DNA of 64,000 nt from Bryopsis sp. KO-2023 (lineage: Eukaryota; Chlorophyta; Ulvophyceae; Bryopsidales; Bryopsidaceae). This document shows positions 1-12,137 of the stretch, piece after piece. Every line of letters begins with the position of its first letter. Position 1 is the first letter of the stretch. The notes below the pieces were generated by a model. It saw only the letters and a program-made list of their open reading frames with translations, was not told where the DNA came from and did no database searches. The position numbers were made by a program, and so were the translations under genes. The DNA lies in assembly GCA_030272585.1 (NCBI GenBank), contig BSYQ01000012.1, positions 3,410,001 to 3,474,000 on the forward strand, written 5' to 3'.

Positions 1-1031
1 ACAAATCGCAGAGAAACAAGGATTGCAGAATGCTGGGAAGGAGTCGTCGAGAGGAGGCGAAAGGGATGTGACATCGGCAAGCGGTATTCTCCAGCTGCAA
101 GACACGCTCAAGCACACGATCTGCGAAATGGATAAGCTACATGTACGTTGGAAAAATACGATTGGTTAGAAAAACCACTCGCCAAGAACCCTGTGTTGAA
201 ACCCAGTGTAGATTATCTCAACAGTACCAGCTGACCCGTTTCGAGAGCATTTCAGCCCATTGGGTGATCCGTTCGCAGAACTTCCCAAGTCTAGAATTGG
301 AAAGGGGTTGTTTTTTTCTCGCAGGATACAGTCGCGTTGATGTGCTCTACCCCTGTGAACAGCGCCCGAGGAGAGGGTGGATTTGCACCAGCTCCAAGTC
401 CTCGGTCTGTCGCCACGAATAGCCCAAGGAGGCACTCAGGGGCGCATGAACCAAGAGACAGAACGAAAACAAGGGCGCGGAAAGACAAAGACAAGCTTCC
501 AATTGCGGAAGAGGTGAGTCCAACTCGCGAACACCACCTCTCCCTTGTATTCGTTTGTTAAGAATTACAGGTGTTTTGAGAAAATGTGCTCGTCCTTAGA
601 GGAATAGTATGTGTTTTCATTTTGTTACCTCGGACAAATATATATTAGTCTTTTTGCATGTGTACTAAAAGTGATCAATTCCTTAAGACCATTCAAAGGG
701 GCGACAACAATTCATAAAAACGCATCCTCTCAACAATACAATCAGAACAGGCTTGGGATCTGACGCATAAGGAGTCAGGGGAAGCAAATTATACAGCCTG
801 ACATTGTTTTGTTTTGTTTTCCACAATGTAAATATGTTTGTTTGTTTGTTTGTTTTGCTGTTGAAGGTCCGGCTCGAGGTGTCGCAAAACCAACAACAGA
901 TTATGAAACTGGAATCCAAGCTGAAAGCTCTTGTCCAAGCGGGTGCTCTGAAGGAAGACGTCATTCGGCAGCTGTCGCAACAGCTCAGCCGCCAATCTTC
1001 TGCAAACAGACGGAGGATGGTCTGGAAATGA
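1..1031 (+). CDS. 3' end of a coiled-coil protein gene (partial)
   Basis: The gene enters from the left edge. Three exons chain in phase 0: 1-142 (frame starting at base 2), 325-513 and 867-1031, ending in TGA after the residues RRRMVWK. Donors are GTACGT and GTGAGT. The middle exon is basic and Ser/Pro/Arg rich and looks disordered. The last exon is a 55-codon amphipathic helix rich in Gln, Leu and Lys, for example VSQNQQQIMKLESKLKALVQ, typical of a coiled coil. No catalytic domain is visible in this piece, and I do not recognise the family. The N-terminal part lies outside the window, so the function may be decided there. The coding call rests on consistent phase at both introns and on composition. 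Confidence 0.6.
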
Positions 1032-1698
1032 TTCATTTTTAGATCAGTTCAGAGTGTTCATCTTTGGGTCCTTTCTTTCTTTATTCTTTTCCCTTGTTCG
1101 ATTTTTTTTTCTTTGTGGGAGGTGGGGAGGGGTCTTCTCAATAGTTGACAGACTTTCAACTTATGGAGTGAAATCTTTTGGGAGTCTGACTAAAGCAAAC
1201 TAATTGGTGATCAAGAGAGGGTGGCCCATTGCAATAAGGGTCAAATTCCTACTGCATGTGGTGGTGCTTATTACAAATGCTAGGGCCAGCGCTGCAAAAT
1301 CAAGACGTTTCAATTGGGAGTCCAGATTAACCTGGGGTGCTCCCTTTTTTTTCCATGTATTCTTATTTTTGAAGAACGCAAGAGTGTGGTGGTGTGCATC
1401 GAACTTTTGCATCGAAATTCCACAACAAGAACAACAAGAGTATTTTTTTTTTCACACTCCCTGAAGCTCGATCAAACTTTCTCGCCTTCTTTAAGCTGAT
1501 GTAGAAAAATTTCAATTTTTTTTTTCTGCATATCATTTGATTTTTACTCTTTTTGCGCTTTTTTTTTTATCCCCTGTCTTCTCTAAGCACTTCGGAACGT
1601 TTTTCCCGAAATAGGGGGAAAAAACCAAGGAAAAGAAATTTCATCATGGTGTTTTTTTTTGAAATTTCTTGTTTTCCTTGTGTTGCTCGTGGTTTTCA
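1032..1698. other. Intergenic, 3' ends of two converging genes
   Basis: The 3' flanks of the coiled-coil gene (+) and ATP synthase gamma (-) meet here. The sequence is AT-rich with many T runs. Short open frames on both strands carry no recognisable motif, and I see no RNA gene. Confidence 0.5.
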
Positions 1699-4600
1699 TC
1701 AACCAGAAATTGCAGAAGCTCCAGAAATAATTTCGATGAGTTCGGTCGTAATGCTGGCTTGTCGACTCCTGCAAAAATAAAAATAAGGAAAAAAAAATTT
1801 ACCAAAAAGACAAACGAACAATTACTTTAAATCATTCTATGAAAATAATTATTCTTCAATCACAAAAAATATGAAGAACGATGCTCTCCTTGGAAAGCAT
1901 TAAGGCGAGTCGGGCAACCACACGAAAACTGCGAAAAGGAAGAAGGTGGAATCGTGCAGGGGCAAGAAAATAAACATTGTCTTTGTTCAAAGAAACAGCG
2001 TCAAATGTCTAGTCAGCAAAGAGAAGACAAAAAAGGCCTCCCCCCCTTTCCCCCCAAAAAGAAGAACACTGTATTTCTATATTCAACGAATTCTTATAAA
2101 ATCAGCGAACAAAAAATCTTGGGATCACTGTTATTCGGTGGTTGACTCTGGGATAAACCACCTAATTTTCCCTTCGCTTAAAAATCCCTCTTTTTTCTCC
2201 AACTTTTTTTCTTTTTTTTTTCTTTTGGGGGGGGAGGCAGAGGAATCCCTTACCTGTTGTACAGCAGCGTCAATTCGCCAAGCATTTCTGTGGCATTCTT
2301 GGTGGAGTTCTCCATGGCAGACATACGGGATGCATGTTCGCTGCATGCATTTTCGCACATAGCATTGTACATGGTGGCAGCCATTTGAAACTCGCACAAG
2401 TCCAGAAGAAGCTCAGAGCGATCCGGCCCTTCGATTTCGTATTCGTCCAGCTTCCCTCCAGCTTCCAGGTTCTTCTCAAGGGTCTGCAATAAAACGCCCA
2501 ATGCCAAGATGCATATCACACAAAAAAAAATTGCATTTCTAATTTTGGTCGAGTAAATCCATATCTGAAATCGCCATCTTTTTTTTTTCAAAATTTCTTT
2601 ATCATTTTTTTCACTCCTAGAATCAACCACTGCAAAAAAAAAGACCTCTGTGAAAAAATACAGCACCAGGCAGTCGATTTTTTTTTCAAAACGGGGAATT
2701 TATTTAACTCCAACTATGTATGCTTCAAGTGGGAGCAAAAAAAAACCAAAAAACATCACTTACATCTGGAGATAGGACAGTCGCAATGGTGGGCTTGAAA
2801 GTGGCAGCATTCACAAATCTGTTGTAGAGAATTCTTGCAGCTCCAAAGTCTTGCTTCAACAAATCCTCTGTGATTTGGGAAACCTAATTTTGAAAGCCAT
2901 ACCACAGCACATGATATGTGAGAAGAAAACATAGCCAACCAACAATATCAGAAAATGGAGTGCACAAGCAAACCAAAGGAAAGGTCCATATTCAAACCAT
3001 CCGCATGCATGCATGCATAGTTGTATATGAAGTCAATATCACTCATACATGAATTAAGGCGGAGGGCGGAAATCTTGTTGCGGCATATTTGAGGTCCAGC
3101 GGGGGGGGGTTTTCTGGAGGTTCTCGAATCAGTTTCTTATTAGTTTACCATTGGGGTCGAAAGCTAGAAATGGACATTGTGACGATACGGTGGTTTCTTT
3201 CTGAGTCAGTCTGTAACACATTTCCGTGAACGGGCTCCACTCAGCCTTTTCGGCATTGTGTAAAAACACTTTCAATTCAATATTAGAGGTCAATATGAGT
3301 TAGTACCATAGTTTTCAGTATTACCATTTTTATTATCTTTTTAGTGCCTATCTTGACTTCTTGATGGGTTAATTGAAAAGAAAAAAAAAGCCTGGCTCAC
3401 CTGGGAGAACGTAAGTCTGACTTTCGTGGTGTCCGCAATGGTCACGGCGATTTTGCTCCTCATATCTCTTTGCAATTGGGCCTTGGCTTTTTCACCAAGG
3501 ATTGCAAGCGATCCCTCTTTGCCATCTATTCAAAAAAAAACCTCATCTGTTCATATACTTTCAATTATGTGTTTCATCACCAGCCAACAAAAAAAGAATT
3601 CAGAAATTCTCGGGAAAACTGAACCGACCGGTACGAAACTTAATCCTTTATCTTGCCCTATATTGGTTATATCATCACATTTTTTTTTTAAAGCAAGAAA
3701 CCAGTTCTCTGATAATATTTCACGAAAAATCTGCTCCACAAAAAACTGCATGACAATCCATACACTAATTGCACCACAACAGTGATTTTCAGGGCAATTT
3801 TGGTTCTTAATGAATTATCAACTCATGAAACGAAGAAAGTTAGTTTATGTAATGAGGAATTTCTGTCAGAAAACGAGAAAAAAAATACAAATGAAGGAAA
3901 TATGAGTTTTTGTATGGCTTACCAGCTTCGTTCATGTTGATGATGGATCTAGCATACTTCGAAATCGATGTGTTGATTCCTCCGCACAAGCCACGGTCAG
4001 AACTGACTGGGACTGTCAGGTTCTTCTCAGCTTCCGTTGCTAAAAATAGAGAAAGAGAATCAATTAAAAAAACAATGCTTCTTTCTCTCGAAACATATTT
4101 TTCTTGAGAATCCAAAAAGGCTTGTTTCTTAAACACAAGACAGCAGGGTTTCGTTTTGTTTTTTTTCCTGAAACGATTGTCCAGAAAAAAAAAGAACCAA
4201 GTGTGATGGGAAAAAAATAAAATAAATTGTTGAGGTCAATAAATAAATCCCGAATATCAAAAAGAAAAAATGAACCTTGGGGTGGCATTATTTTTAAAGC
4301 AAGGTCACATTTTAGATTTCCACTGGATAGTGGAAGCAAAACAAAAATATGTTTTTTCCCTAAAAATATACCCCAACAAAAACCTAAGTGGTAATTAAGG
4401 CAATGATGTAGTGCTGTGTCATAATCCTTGATCTGCTCTTTTTCTTTTTTTCTTTTTTTTTTTGGGGGGGGGGTTCTAGGAAAGGTTTACCGATGAATAC
4501 CAGAAAAAAACAATGTCAGTGTCATGCCCCTATCTATGTACTTTTCTCCCCTGTGGAAAAATTGGTCCAGACATTTACGTTCAGCTTTGTAACAGTTTTT

Positions 4601-5677
4601 TGGCGGCCCATAGAAAGTATTTCCTGGCTGATATATTTTCCTTCAATTGCTGATGATTTGTTATTGTTATGGATGCATTCATGTCACACTACCACTACTT
4701 GGGTTTCATGTGCTTCTGTGCCAAACAATCCGATAACAATTTTCAAATAATTTCCAAATATTTTGGAAGACAGAAAAAGGCCTCAAGAAGCAAAACACAT
4801 TATATTATAGCTTCAGAAAAAAATATTAATTAATAGCAACAAATTAAACAAAGCAGGACGAAGGAAAGAATACGATTTTTGTTTCAAAAGTGGTAAGAAA
4901 TTTAAAGTAAATGAAACAAAATAAATATACAAATGTATACATATATATTGACACAAATATGACAATGAGTTCACAAAAAATAACAAAACACCAACCCCCA
5001 AAACTTGCTCACCAGGCATATCTCCCAACAGTTTGACGAGGGGTTCGACGATTCCCCTGGACTGTTCCGTCAAGACTTGAGCGGATCTCATTTTCGACGC
5101 GGCAACCATCTTCATAGCCTTCGTGATTTTCTGAATGTTTTTCACGGACTTCATCCGCGTCTTGACTGGAAAAAAAAGGCAACAACTCGAAAAATCAGTA
5201 AAATACAACCAAAAAAGAAAACCGAAAGCGATTACCGGCTTGCGAATATGCTAATAAACGAAAAAAAGTGTTTCGCTAGGGAAAAAATGGAAGAAGAACG
5301 GTCGGTTCAAAAACAAGAAATATAAACTAGGTGCATATGGAGGGGATGGGGGTTAATTTTCTTCAAAAAAAGAGAGCAGACGACGATACCTGCCAACTGA
5401 GAAGCATGTCGAACTCCCTGGGGTCCAACCAATCTGGAGTCGAAAATAAAAAAACAAAAACAAAAAGGTATCAACAGAAACAGATTTTCAACTATTCTCC
5501 GCGAACGCCGAAGGACGACCGAAGAACAATCCGGAGACGTCGAAAAGCGAACACTCGATTGATACACTACCCTGTGGACTCGAAACCAGGAAGCGCTTCT
5601 TTGATGGTCGCCAATTCCCGTTCGCCCAGCTTTTGGACGTCATGGGCGAATCGCGAAGTCGCACGCCTGAGCGCCAT
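1699..5677 (-). CDS. ATP5F1C: ATP synthase subunit gamma, mitochondrial
   Basis: This is the central rotating stalk of the mitochondrial F1Fo ATP synthase. Eight exons chain on the minus strand with matching phase: 5571-5677, 5390-5433, 5013-5165, 3923-4039, 3401-3525, 2764-2883, 2254-2483 and 1699-1768, giving about 321 aa, normal for the family. Family hallmarks are visible: the N-terminal helix RMKSVKNIQKITKAMKMVAA, the motif SDRGLCGGINTSISK, and the C-terminal helix ending YNRSRQASITTELIEIISGA. The N-terminus (MALRRATSRFAHDVQKLGER) is Arg-rich and low in acidic residues, as expected for a mitochondrial presequence. It lacks the extra Cys-containing loop of chloroplast gamma, so the mitochondrial form is preferred. 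The start is the first ATG upstream of the presequence-like stretch. Introns run from 136 bp to about 970 bp. Confidence 0.95.
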
Positions 5678-8008
5678 GGTGCTTTTCTCTTTTCAGCCCC
5701 GCCCGAGAATAGGGTCTGTGTACGCGCGCGCAGTGCGGGTGGTTTTCTTTAAGGATTCACCCCCGAAGCGAAACTCACCATTTGGTGGTGGGGAAGGAAA
5801 CAAAACAATGACGTTCGATGTGGGCTGACTGAGAAGAGAAAATCGGGATGAGCCAAAAACGGTTTAATTGCACGATTAAGGATTGGTGGCCAAATCCAAA
5901 AGGAAAAAGGAAAAAAACAACTCTCTTCGTGAAGAGAGTTTGGATTTGAATTTGGATTTGTAGGATGGTTCATTTGGAGAAAAAGGTCGAGTGGTTTTTG
6001 ATGGGGGAGGATCTGTGTTTTTTTTGTTGCCACCATGTCTTTCCGGCACAAAAAAATAGGGCGTCCCTCCTCATTTTCCTCAAGGGACATCGGCGCCTCT
6101 GAGCAAATTCTAAACGTTTCCAAGTGCCACATTGTAAAGGATCTCGCCTCATGACAAAAATAAAAATTGCCCTTCTTAGGAGGTGGGATTTAATCCTCCC
6201 CCGTGCTTTTTCTGCAGAAAATTTTTGCATGCAGAATTTTGCTCGTGTTGTGGTTCGTAAAGTTCTGACATCCTGATCGATTGCGTCCTTCTGTGAGAAC
6301 GGTCCCCGACCGACTTTCGAGGCTTGCTTGATGCTCATAAACTCCATCATTCCGATTGCTTGTTTTTGGAGTTTGAGACCACGGTCCGACGATTTGGGCA
6401 ACCACCTCTTGTCGTTGCTCACATTCAATCGTGTCACTTTCTTTTCCCAGAAGTTCTGCGCAGAAGTATCACATGATCATGCATCGTCTGAGTTATGTCC
6501 ATCAAAAACTTTAGGAAAGTCGGTCTAAAATGCCCTTTGGGGTCCCATTTGGAGGAAACCAGCTTCAGTTCAAATGAAGCTGGTTCGTGATGAACTTAAA
6601 AGAACGAGCAGCTGTAGACATGTCCTTGCAAAGGAAAGGGCATACCAGAAACTCCAGAAGCCTCTATCTTCACTTATTGGGTCGATCCCAGTACTTCAGC
6701 CAGGAGAGCAAACAAGCACGGCCGCAATCCAATCAAATACAGCTGATTGTTAGGAACAAGCGTTTAGGTAGGTGTTACGGCTTGACCTCGAGGAAATCGT
6801 CCCATCGCAGGGCTTGCTGCTGCTGCTGATCAGCTGGTCACCTAGGGATTCTGGAGTGCGCCTGCTGGTTCTCTCGGTCACGACGCCTCGTGAGCGCGAG
6901 GGTGCAACGGCGACTTTGAAGGGCATTTCTTCGAATTTATGCTCAACGCTCCTTGGCAAAGAAATCCGAGTTCGCTGGTGAGGAAAGCTTGCATTGGGGG
7001 GTTGATATATTGTGTATGATAACCTTTTTCCGAACTTTTTCTTGAAGGCATTGATATTCGATATCTGAATGTGAGGGCAAAAACAAGTAGCCAATCACAC
7101 ATTGACATACGATTGTATGACCATTAACGACGCTCGAATATGCAAGCGAAAGAGACTACTACAACAGATAGATATACCTACAAAAGAAAAAAGACAAAAT
7201 GTATAATGTGAAGAATCCATCCATATCATATCTCGCAAATTCGGAACTGGAATATCATTATATGTTCGCATGTAGTTGTGTTTGTTTGAAATATCACGAT
7301 ATCATCGTGCATTGGTGGTGGCGAAGCAGTAGACAGGCTACTGGGTCAGGTTGGTAGGGAAAGCATGAAGACGAGAAGTTGTGGTGTGAGTGGGGATAGG
7401 GGGAGGTTTTTTTTGTGTGTCTGTGAATAGTCTTGAGATGACCAGTTTAAAATTTTGGGTGGGGTGGAGTGTCTCAAGTCTTGAAGTGGGTAGACATGTC
7501 CCTGTAAAAAAAGAAAAAAAAAATGAAATTTGGGTCTGATGATTTTGAAAAAACAATCACTGAAGAACAGAAATGTGCGGCTGCCCAGACTTCTGTTTCG
7601 ATTTTTTTATTCATGCATCATCACTTCAACAAAAGCTTATATTTGAGTGCGTGGGTCCAACTGCCTCCCCATTTCCGCCGAAAGAAATCCTCGGCCGGCC
7701 CAACGTACCTGGGGGGGCACTGTATCTTGTGCGACTTCGGATAGAATTCGAAGGCGGCGTTGGAGGGCGGACGTGGGGACAAGTATCAAGTTGTGCGGTC
7801 GCTTTCAATGTCGACGCTTCGAAGCGAAATCGTGCCTGATGGCGCCTGTTCCAAAGCCCTGCGCTGACCTGCAACGTCCTTGTCTGCCCCACTGTCGCAT
7901 CCTCGATTCACCAGCAACGGCTTAAAAGAACGCAACGCCCAGTTGCTGCAACAACGGATCCTCACAGCAACATCTCTTTCTACTTCATTCAGTGCGAAGC
8001 TTGGCTCA
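5678..8008. other. Intergenic stretch between ATP synthase gamma and secreted repeat protein
   Basis: The first part should hold the promoter of the ATP synthase gene (short CpG-rich patch near 5700-5740). A 155-codon minus-strand frame (5970-6437) is rich in Lys/Arg but shows no domain, splice partners or neighbours that support it. A CpG-richer patch at 7650-7990 lies immediately upstream of the small secreted protein gene and probably contains its promoter. Nothing else is recognisable. Confidence 0.35.
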
Positions 8009-8581
8009 ATGGTGCCGCTGAAGTTCGTGATCGGCCTGGCTTTGCTGGGGCTCCTCGGAACTGCATATGGACTCGAGACTCTCGAGCTGAAGCGCAGCAC
8101 AGGTGAACATACACAAATCTTGGGGTGGGCGCTGCGTGCCAATCGGAAGGAAATCGACGCCAGACCTTTGTAGCCTTTCTCTGATCGAAGGGTTGATCTC
8201 GGTTTTGGGTGTGTGTGCCTGCAGATCTGAAGTTGCCGGCGGCGGTGGCCGTGCCCCATGTCCGTACTTTGCTGACCGCCGCGCCGAGTTTGAACAGTGA
8301 GTTACTGAATTGGTCGCGCTACTGTTAATTCTTATCCGTCTAAGTAACGGCTGAGAGTGGCGTATTTGCTTACAGGCCGTGACCTTCTGGGAAGGAGACA
8401 CAAACCCGGCTATGGAAGGAGACGGTCTTATGGAAAGAAATACCGAAAGAAATACGGCGGCCATAAAAAGAAATACGGCGGCCATAAAAAGAAATACGGC
8501 GGCCATGGATACAAAAAGCACTATAAAAAGAAGAGCGGCAGTGAAAAGAAACACGGCGGCCATGGAAGGAGCGGACACTAG
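8009..8581 (+). CDS. Small secreted Lys/Gly/His/Tyr-repeat protein
   Basis: Three exons, 8009-8102, 8225-8296 and 8376-8581, both introns in phase 1, encode 123 aa. Residues 1-20 form a signal peptide (MVPLKFVIGLALLGLLGTAY). Exon 2 encodes a short linker starting DLKLPAAVAVPHVRTLL. Exon 3 begins RDLLGRRHKPGYGRRRSYG and then runs into tandem copies of a seven-residue unit KKYGGHK followed by related Lys/His/Gly-rich sequence to the stop. There are no cysteines in the mature part. The protein should be extracellular and strongly basic. Its exon layout, leader and DLK/LLG motifs match the polyglycine gene at 51839-52633, so the two are paralogues. Tyr- and Lys-rich glycine repeats are typical of structural or adhesive matrix proteins; this role is inferred. 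Not a named family that I recognise. Confidence 0.8.
8400..8581 (+). repeat. In-frame tandem repeat coding for KKYGGHK units
   Basis: A 21-bp unit (aagaaatacggcggccataa and close variants) is repeated at about 8447-8510, with degenerate copies to 8575. It lies wholly within the last exon of the secreted protein and keeps the reading frame. Confidence 0.8.
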
Positions 8582-10661
8582 TGACTTTCTGCTGTTGCGC
8601 CGCGGCCCAACAAGGTTTGGATTGCAATGATCCGAAGCGGCAGTCGTTGAGTTGTGATTCGTATCGCTTTTTTGATCCTACTTTTTTTTGAAATGATTTT
8701 GAATGAGAGGCAGTGGGCGTGGCAGAAATTCGTGCTGAGCGTCCGTATGTCCGTCCACTGAAATCGGCCTTCTCTCAACGATTTCCTGGAAGCAGTTATA
8801 ATGCACAGGTTTCAAATAAGGGTTTTTCCAGGAACCACTTACAGTTTATTACGAGCTCTTAGCCAGAGAGCAGGGAGTGTGGCAAGAATTGTCAGGGGTG
8901 GTTTTATTTAGTCGATTTTGATTCTGAATGATCATGATCGTTTAGAATGATCATCTGGTCGTTTGGACTTTTGGTTCCTAGTTTGCATAAACTATGAGCT
9001 CACCAGTTTTTACCAGTTTTTTTACTTTCTTGAGTTTCAACATTTTTGCTTATAAAGTAGATTAAATAGTTTTTTGATTTGTTTGGTTACAACAATCTTG
9101 AAGACCAAGTTTTTTTTTTCTCAATTATTGACTGTGCACTTCTTTTTTGGTATATTGGAATTGGATCAACAATTTTTTGAGAGAGAAAGAGGAGTTTTTT
9201 TGTTGTGTGTGTTTGCAAACATTGGATTGTGATTGTGTGGATCCGAGAACAAATTTTAATCCTTTTTTCTCAGCTCCCTCTCTTATTTTTAAGACAGAAA
9301 ATATCTATATTCCTGCAACTCAAATTGGCATATGGTCAGGGGAAAAACCTTGAGATTGGCGTGCATGTCCTACCTCTCTGCACATCCTGATTGCAGGAAA
9401 ACTGAGATGGTGCCTTTCGCTCAACACATTTTTTTCCGCCCGTGTTTTGTCAAGAACTTCTCCTTGGCAGTCTTTGTTCTGCCTTTTGCTGGGCGGCATC
9501 TTCGGATGTTATTATAATTATGTATGTTTGTTTGCAAGTGAATCCTTTCCAAAAAAAAAGATTCCCTGTATTTCATGTACACAAATATAATTATATTTGG
9601 ATGGATACATTTTTAAAAGTCATCTTTTCAAACCAAGAAAAAAAAATAAAAAATCGAATTATTGTGGTTGTCTTCTACAAAACGAGAGAGAGTTCTTAAT
9701 CAAGATGCACTCTTCCAAAAATAAATATCAACTGAGAAGAAAAAACAAAAAAACAATATCTATTCTGGGTGCTATTGGAAGGCCCCTTTTGAGGGAGTTC
9801 TTGTTACTGACTCTTGTAGTGGCTAAGCAAGAAGTGTTGAAATCAGTAGAAAGTATTATTTGGGCTGTCTTTCTATCCACAGTTTCCGGCTGCATCAGGC
9901 TTTTGTTTGAAGGTGGTTTTCTTATTTTATTCATAGAAAACTGGGATTTAGAGAGATCTGTCCTACCAGAAGGCCACTCTCTTCACCAGACATGTGAATG
10001 GGTGGTTCAGATTGAGCAACACCATTTCAACTGCTATGGAGCTGGTGGTTTTAAATTATTTTCCCAGTGGGGTTTGACTCCTGAAATGATGCATGCAAAT
10101 GCAGTTGATCAATTCAGTTATCACCGGCGCTGTCAATTTTTATTTTTTTCGCTGTGGGCGTTTTCCCCCGTCAGAATCGGTGATGCTCCAGCCGAGCGCC
10201 GAACCCATTTAATGTTTTCGGTGGCAACTTTTACTTTTGTAACGACTTCAGTTCCTTCTTGGACTACCATTGTCTCCTATTTAAAAAAAATAACTAAAGA
10301 CTTGAATTCAACGTCATTTTTCATCACCACAGTTTTCCAAGTGACGATAAAGTAAAATGCCCAACTCATATATCACTCGACACATTTCTAACGAAGTCAC
10401 CTGACTTGATACCGAGAAATTTCACTCAACTTCAGCCATTTAATATTGAAAATAAATTAGGTTAACTAGCTTAATAGTTAAAAAAAAAAAACTAACTATA
10501 AAGTAGGACTTGAAGAGAGGTTAAAGCTTTAAAGTTTTTGGAAATTCTTAAAGAACATGTGTATCCAACTCAAGTTTTTTCGGAGGGAGAATAAGAAAAG
10601 GGTCCAAGGGACCAAAAAAACAAATTATTGGTCGACCTTTCGGAAGAAAAAAAAAATCAAA
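8582..10661. other. AT-rich intergenic region without a clear gene
   Basis: A long plus-strand open frame (9597-10355, 252 codons) exists, but its composition is unlike the proven exons here, with many Phe/Leu/Ser from T-rich codons. On the opposite strand, near 10140-10270, a 47-codon frame starting MVVQEGTEVVTKVKVATENI looks more protein-like, but it has no partner exons or domain. I annotate neither as a gene. Confidence 0.3.
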
Positions 10662-10710
10662 GGCGATTAGGGGGTTCGAACCCCTAAGATCGCCCCGTCG
10701 ACGAATCGCC
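10662..10710 (-). ncRNA. Mini tRNA-like element (acceptor stem plus T arm)
   Basis: Read on the minus strand, the 49 nt start with GGCGATT, then 18 nt, then a perfect T arm (AGGGG-TTCGAAC-CCCCT), then AATCGCC, which pairs perfectly with the first seven bases. A T-rich run follows immediately downstream, as at polymerase III terminators. There is no room for D and anticodon arms. It could be a mascRNA-like small RNA, a degenerate tRNA, or part of a tRNA-derived SINE. The structure is seen directly; expression is unknown. Confidence 0.45.
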
Positions 10711-10739
10711 TTTTTCTTTTTTAGAAGAGAAAAACCCCT

Positions 10740-10840
10740 AATGGAGGCGGGAAAAAAAACTTCAACCGGTATCGACCCCGCCGAGATTACCCGCTCCCGG
10801 AACGACAACGCGTCCGGGTCGCACCCCCGCGCACGAGCCA
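10740..10840 (-). repeat. Possible tRNA-derived fragment
   Basis: On the minus strand the GC-rich sequence around 10765-10815 contains GGGAGCGGGTAATCTCGGCG followed by GGGTCGATACC, which resembles a tRNA anticodon-to-T-arm region with a diverged B box. The T stem does not pair well, so this is at best a decayed tRNA or SINE head next to the mini element. Confidence 0.2.
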
Positions 10841-12100
10841 ATAGACCCGCTCAAAGCCTCTCTCGGCGGGGAAGATTACACGTCACCGACACCTCCCCCG
10901 AAGGACTTGGTGGGCGCTAATCCCGGCACTAGGCGCGGGACGTCGGTTCAGTGTAACTTTAACGGAAAACTCCGCTCGACGTGTAATTATAAATGTTTTT
11001 CCTCCTTATCTTTTTCGAGTTTCCGTGGAACTTAGCGTGTTTGGGTGGGGAAACGCGAGTAGCGGGATCATCCGCTCGCCCGATCCGTCGCATCACATGT
11101 TTCTACGTTTCTCCTCCTCCCCGTTTTCGTTTTCGCGCGTGCTTTGTTTTTCAATGTGGGTGCCATTGACCGCCGCCATCCATGGTTGGTCGATTTTTAA
11201 CCGTCGACGGGCTCGCCGACGGTATTTGAGTGAAAGGGCTGCCTGGAGTTATATATATATATATAACCCAGCAACCCTTGAAGAAAAAAGCCGATTTCGG
11301 AAAGAACATGTTTTGTCAAGAACCTCTTCTAAGCTTCGGACCTTGAACTCGTCTGCGAGGAAGTATGGTGTCTAGAAAGCGTTGCTTTTGCCTGCCGGAA
11401 GGACCTTGGCCGCGTTGCGATGCTGATCAAAACCTTGCAGGAAACGCAGGGTCGACTTTGCGACTGTGGCGAATGTTTCTCCTCCACGCCTTGAAAATAA
11501 CCGTGTCGGAAGAGCAGGAGGTAAGTGGAATTACTGTCCCCACAGTTATTTCAATACAATTCCATCGATGAAAAAGAAGAAAAAAAAGCTAATAGCCTGG
11601 CACCGAAACAGCTCCCCAAAACGGGTCGTGGTAAAAACAAGCAGAGTTTGTCCAAAAACAAATGTTCTGTGTTTATTATGTTTCTGCATTATGGCGTTTT
11701 ATTTTTATTTATTTATTTTAATCCATATAAGGGTAAAATTCCCTGACATCTAATTCTGCCTGAATAATTTCCTCTGCCGTAAAAAATAGAGCAAAAGGAA
11801 CTAGCAGTGTCCCAGAAAAATATAGACACATTAGTTTTTAAAAAGATATTTCACAATCAACAAGTATTCCATTTTATCTCATCCCTTGTCAGTGAATCAT
11901 GATACACAGTAAATGGTGCAATGGGTTTTCTTATCACTGGACTGAGGTGGGGTGAGTCAGACACAGAGGGGCCATCCGAAACTTTCAAACAGGCACTACT
12001 CTCCTCATTCTTGCACCCTCAAGATCACACCTAAATTATCCATCTTTTCAATCAATGGGCCCCTTTTTTTGAGCGATTCACAGCTTGAGTAGAAAAAGAG
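10841..12100. other. CpG-rich patch followed by AT-rich intergenic DNA
   Basis: About 10650-11230 is clearly richer in GC and CpG than its surroundings, like the promoter regions seen elsewhere in this window. Downstream, a plus-strand frame around 11380-11490 reads RVAMLIKTLQETQGRLCDCG before a stop. It looks weakly protein-like, but I could not join it to other exons. A (TA)n run sits at 11251-11264. No gene is called. Confidence 0.3.
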
Positions 12101-12102
12101 CA

Positions 12103-12137
12103 TGTACCAACACAAGACAAACGGGGTGGCCAACGAC
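12103..12137. repeat. Left copy of an inverted repeat pair
   Basis: About 34 bp beginning CACAAGAC and ending GCCAACGACGCCGTCG recur in inverted orientation at about 15519-15553, with about four mismatches by eye. The pair flanks 3.4 kb of repeat-rich DNA. Confidence 0.5.

Noticed and set aside
5970..6437. 155-codon minus-strand Lys/Arg-rich frame
   Set aside because: No motif, no neighbours or splice sites that support it; kept only as a remark on the intergenic stretch.
9597..10355. 252-codon open frame on the plus strand
   Set aside because: Long but dominated by T-rich codons, with no domain, no splice partners and a start within AT-rich DNA; a chance frame is more likely.
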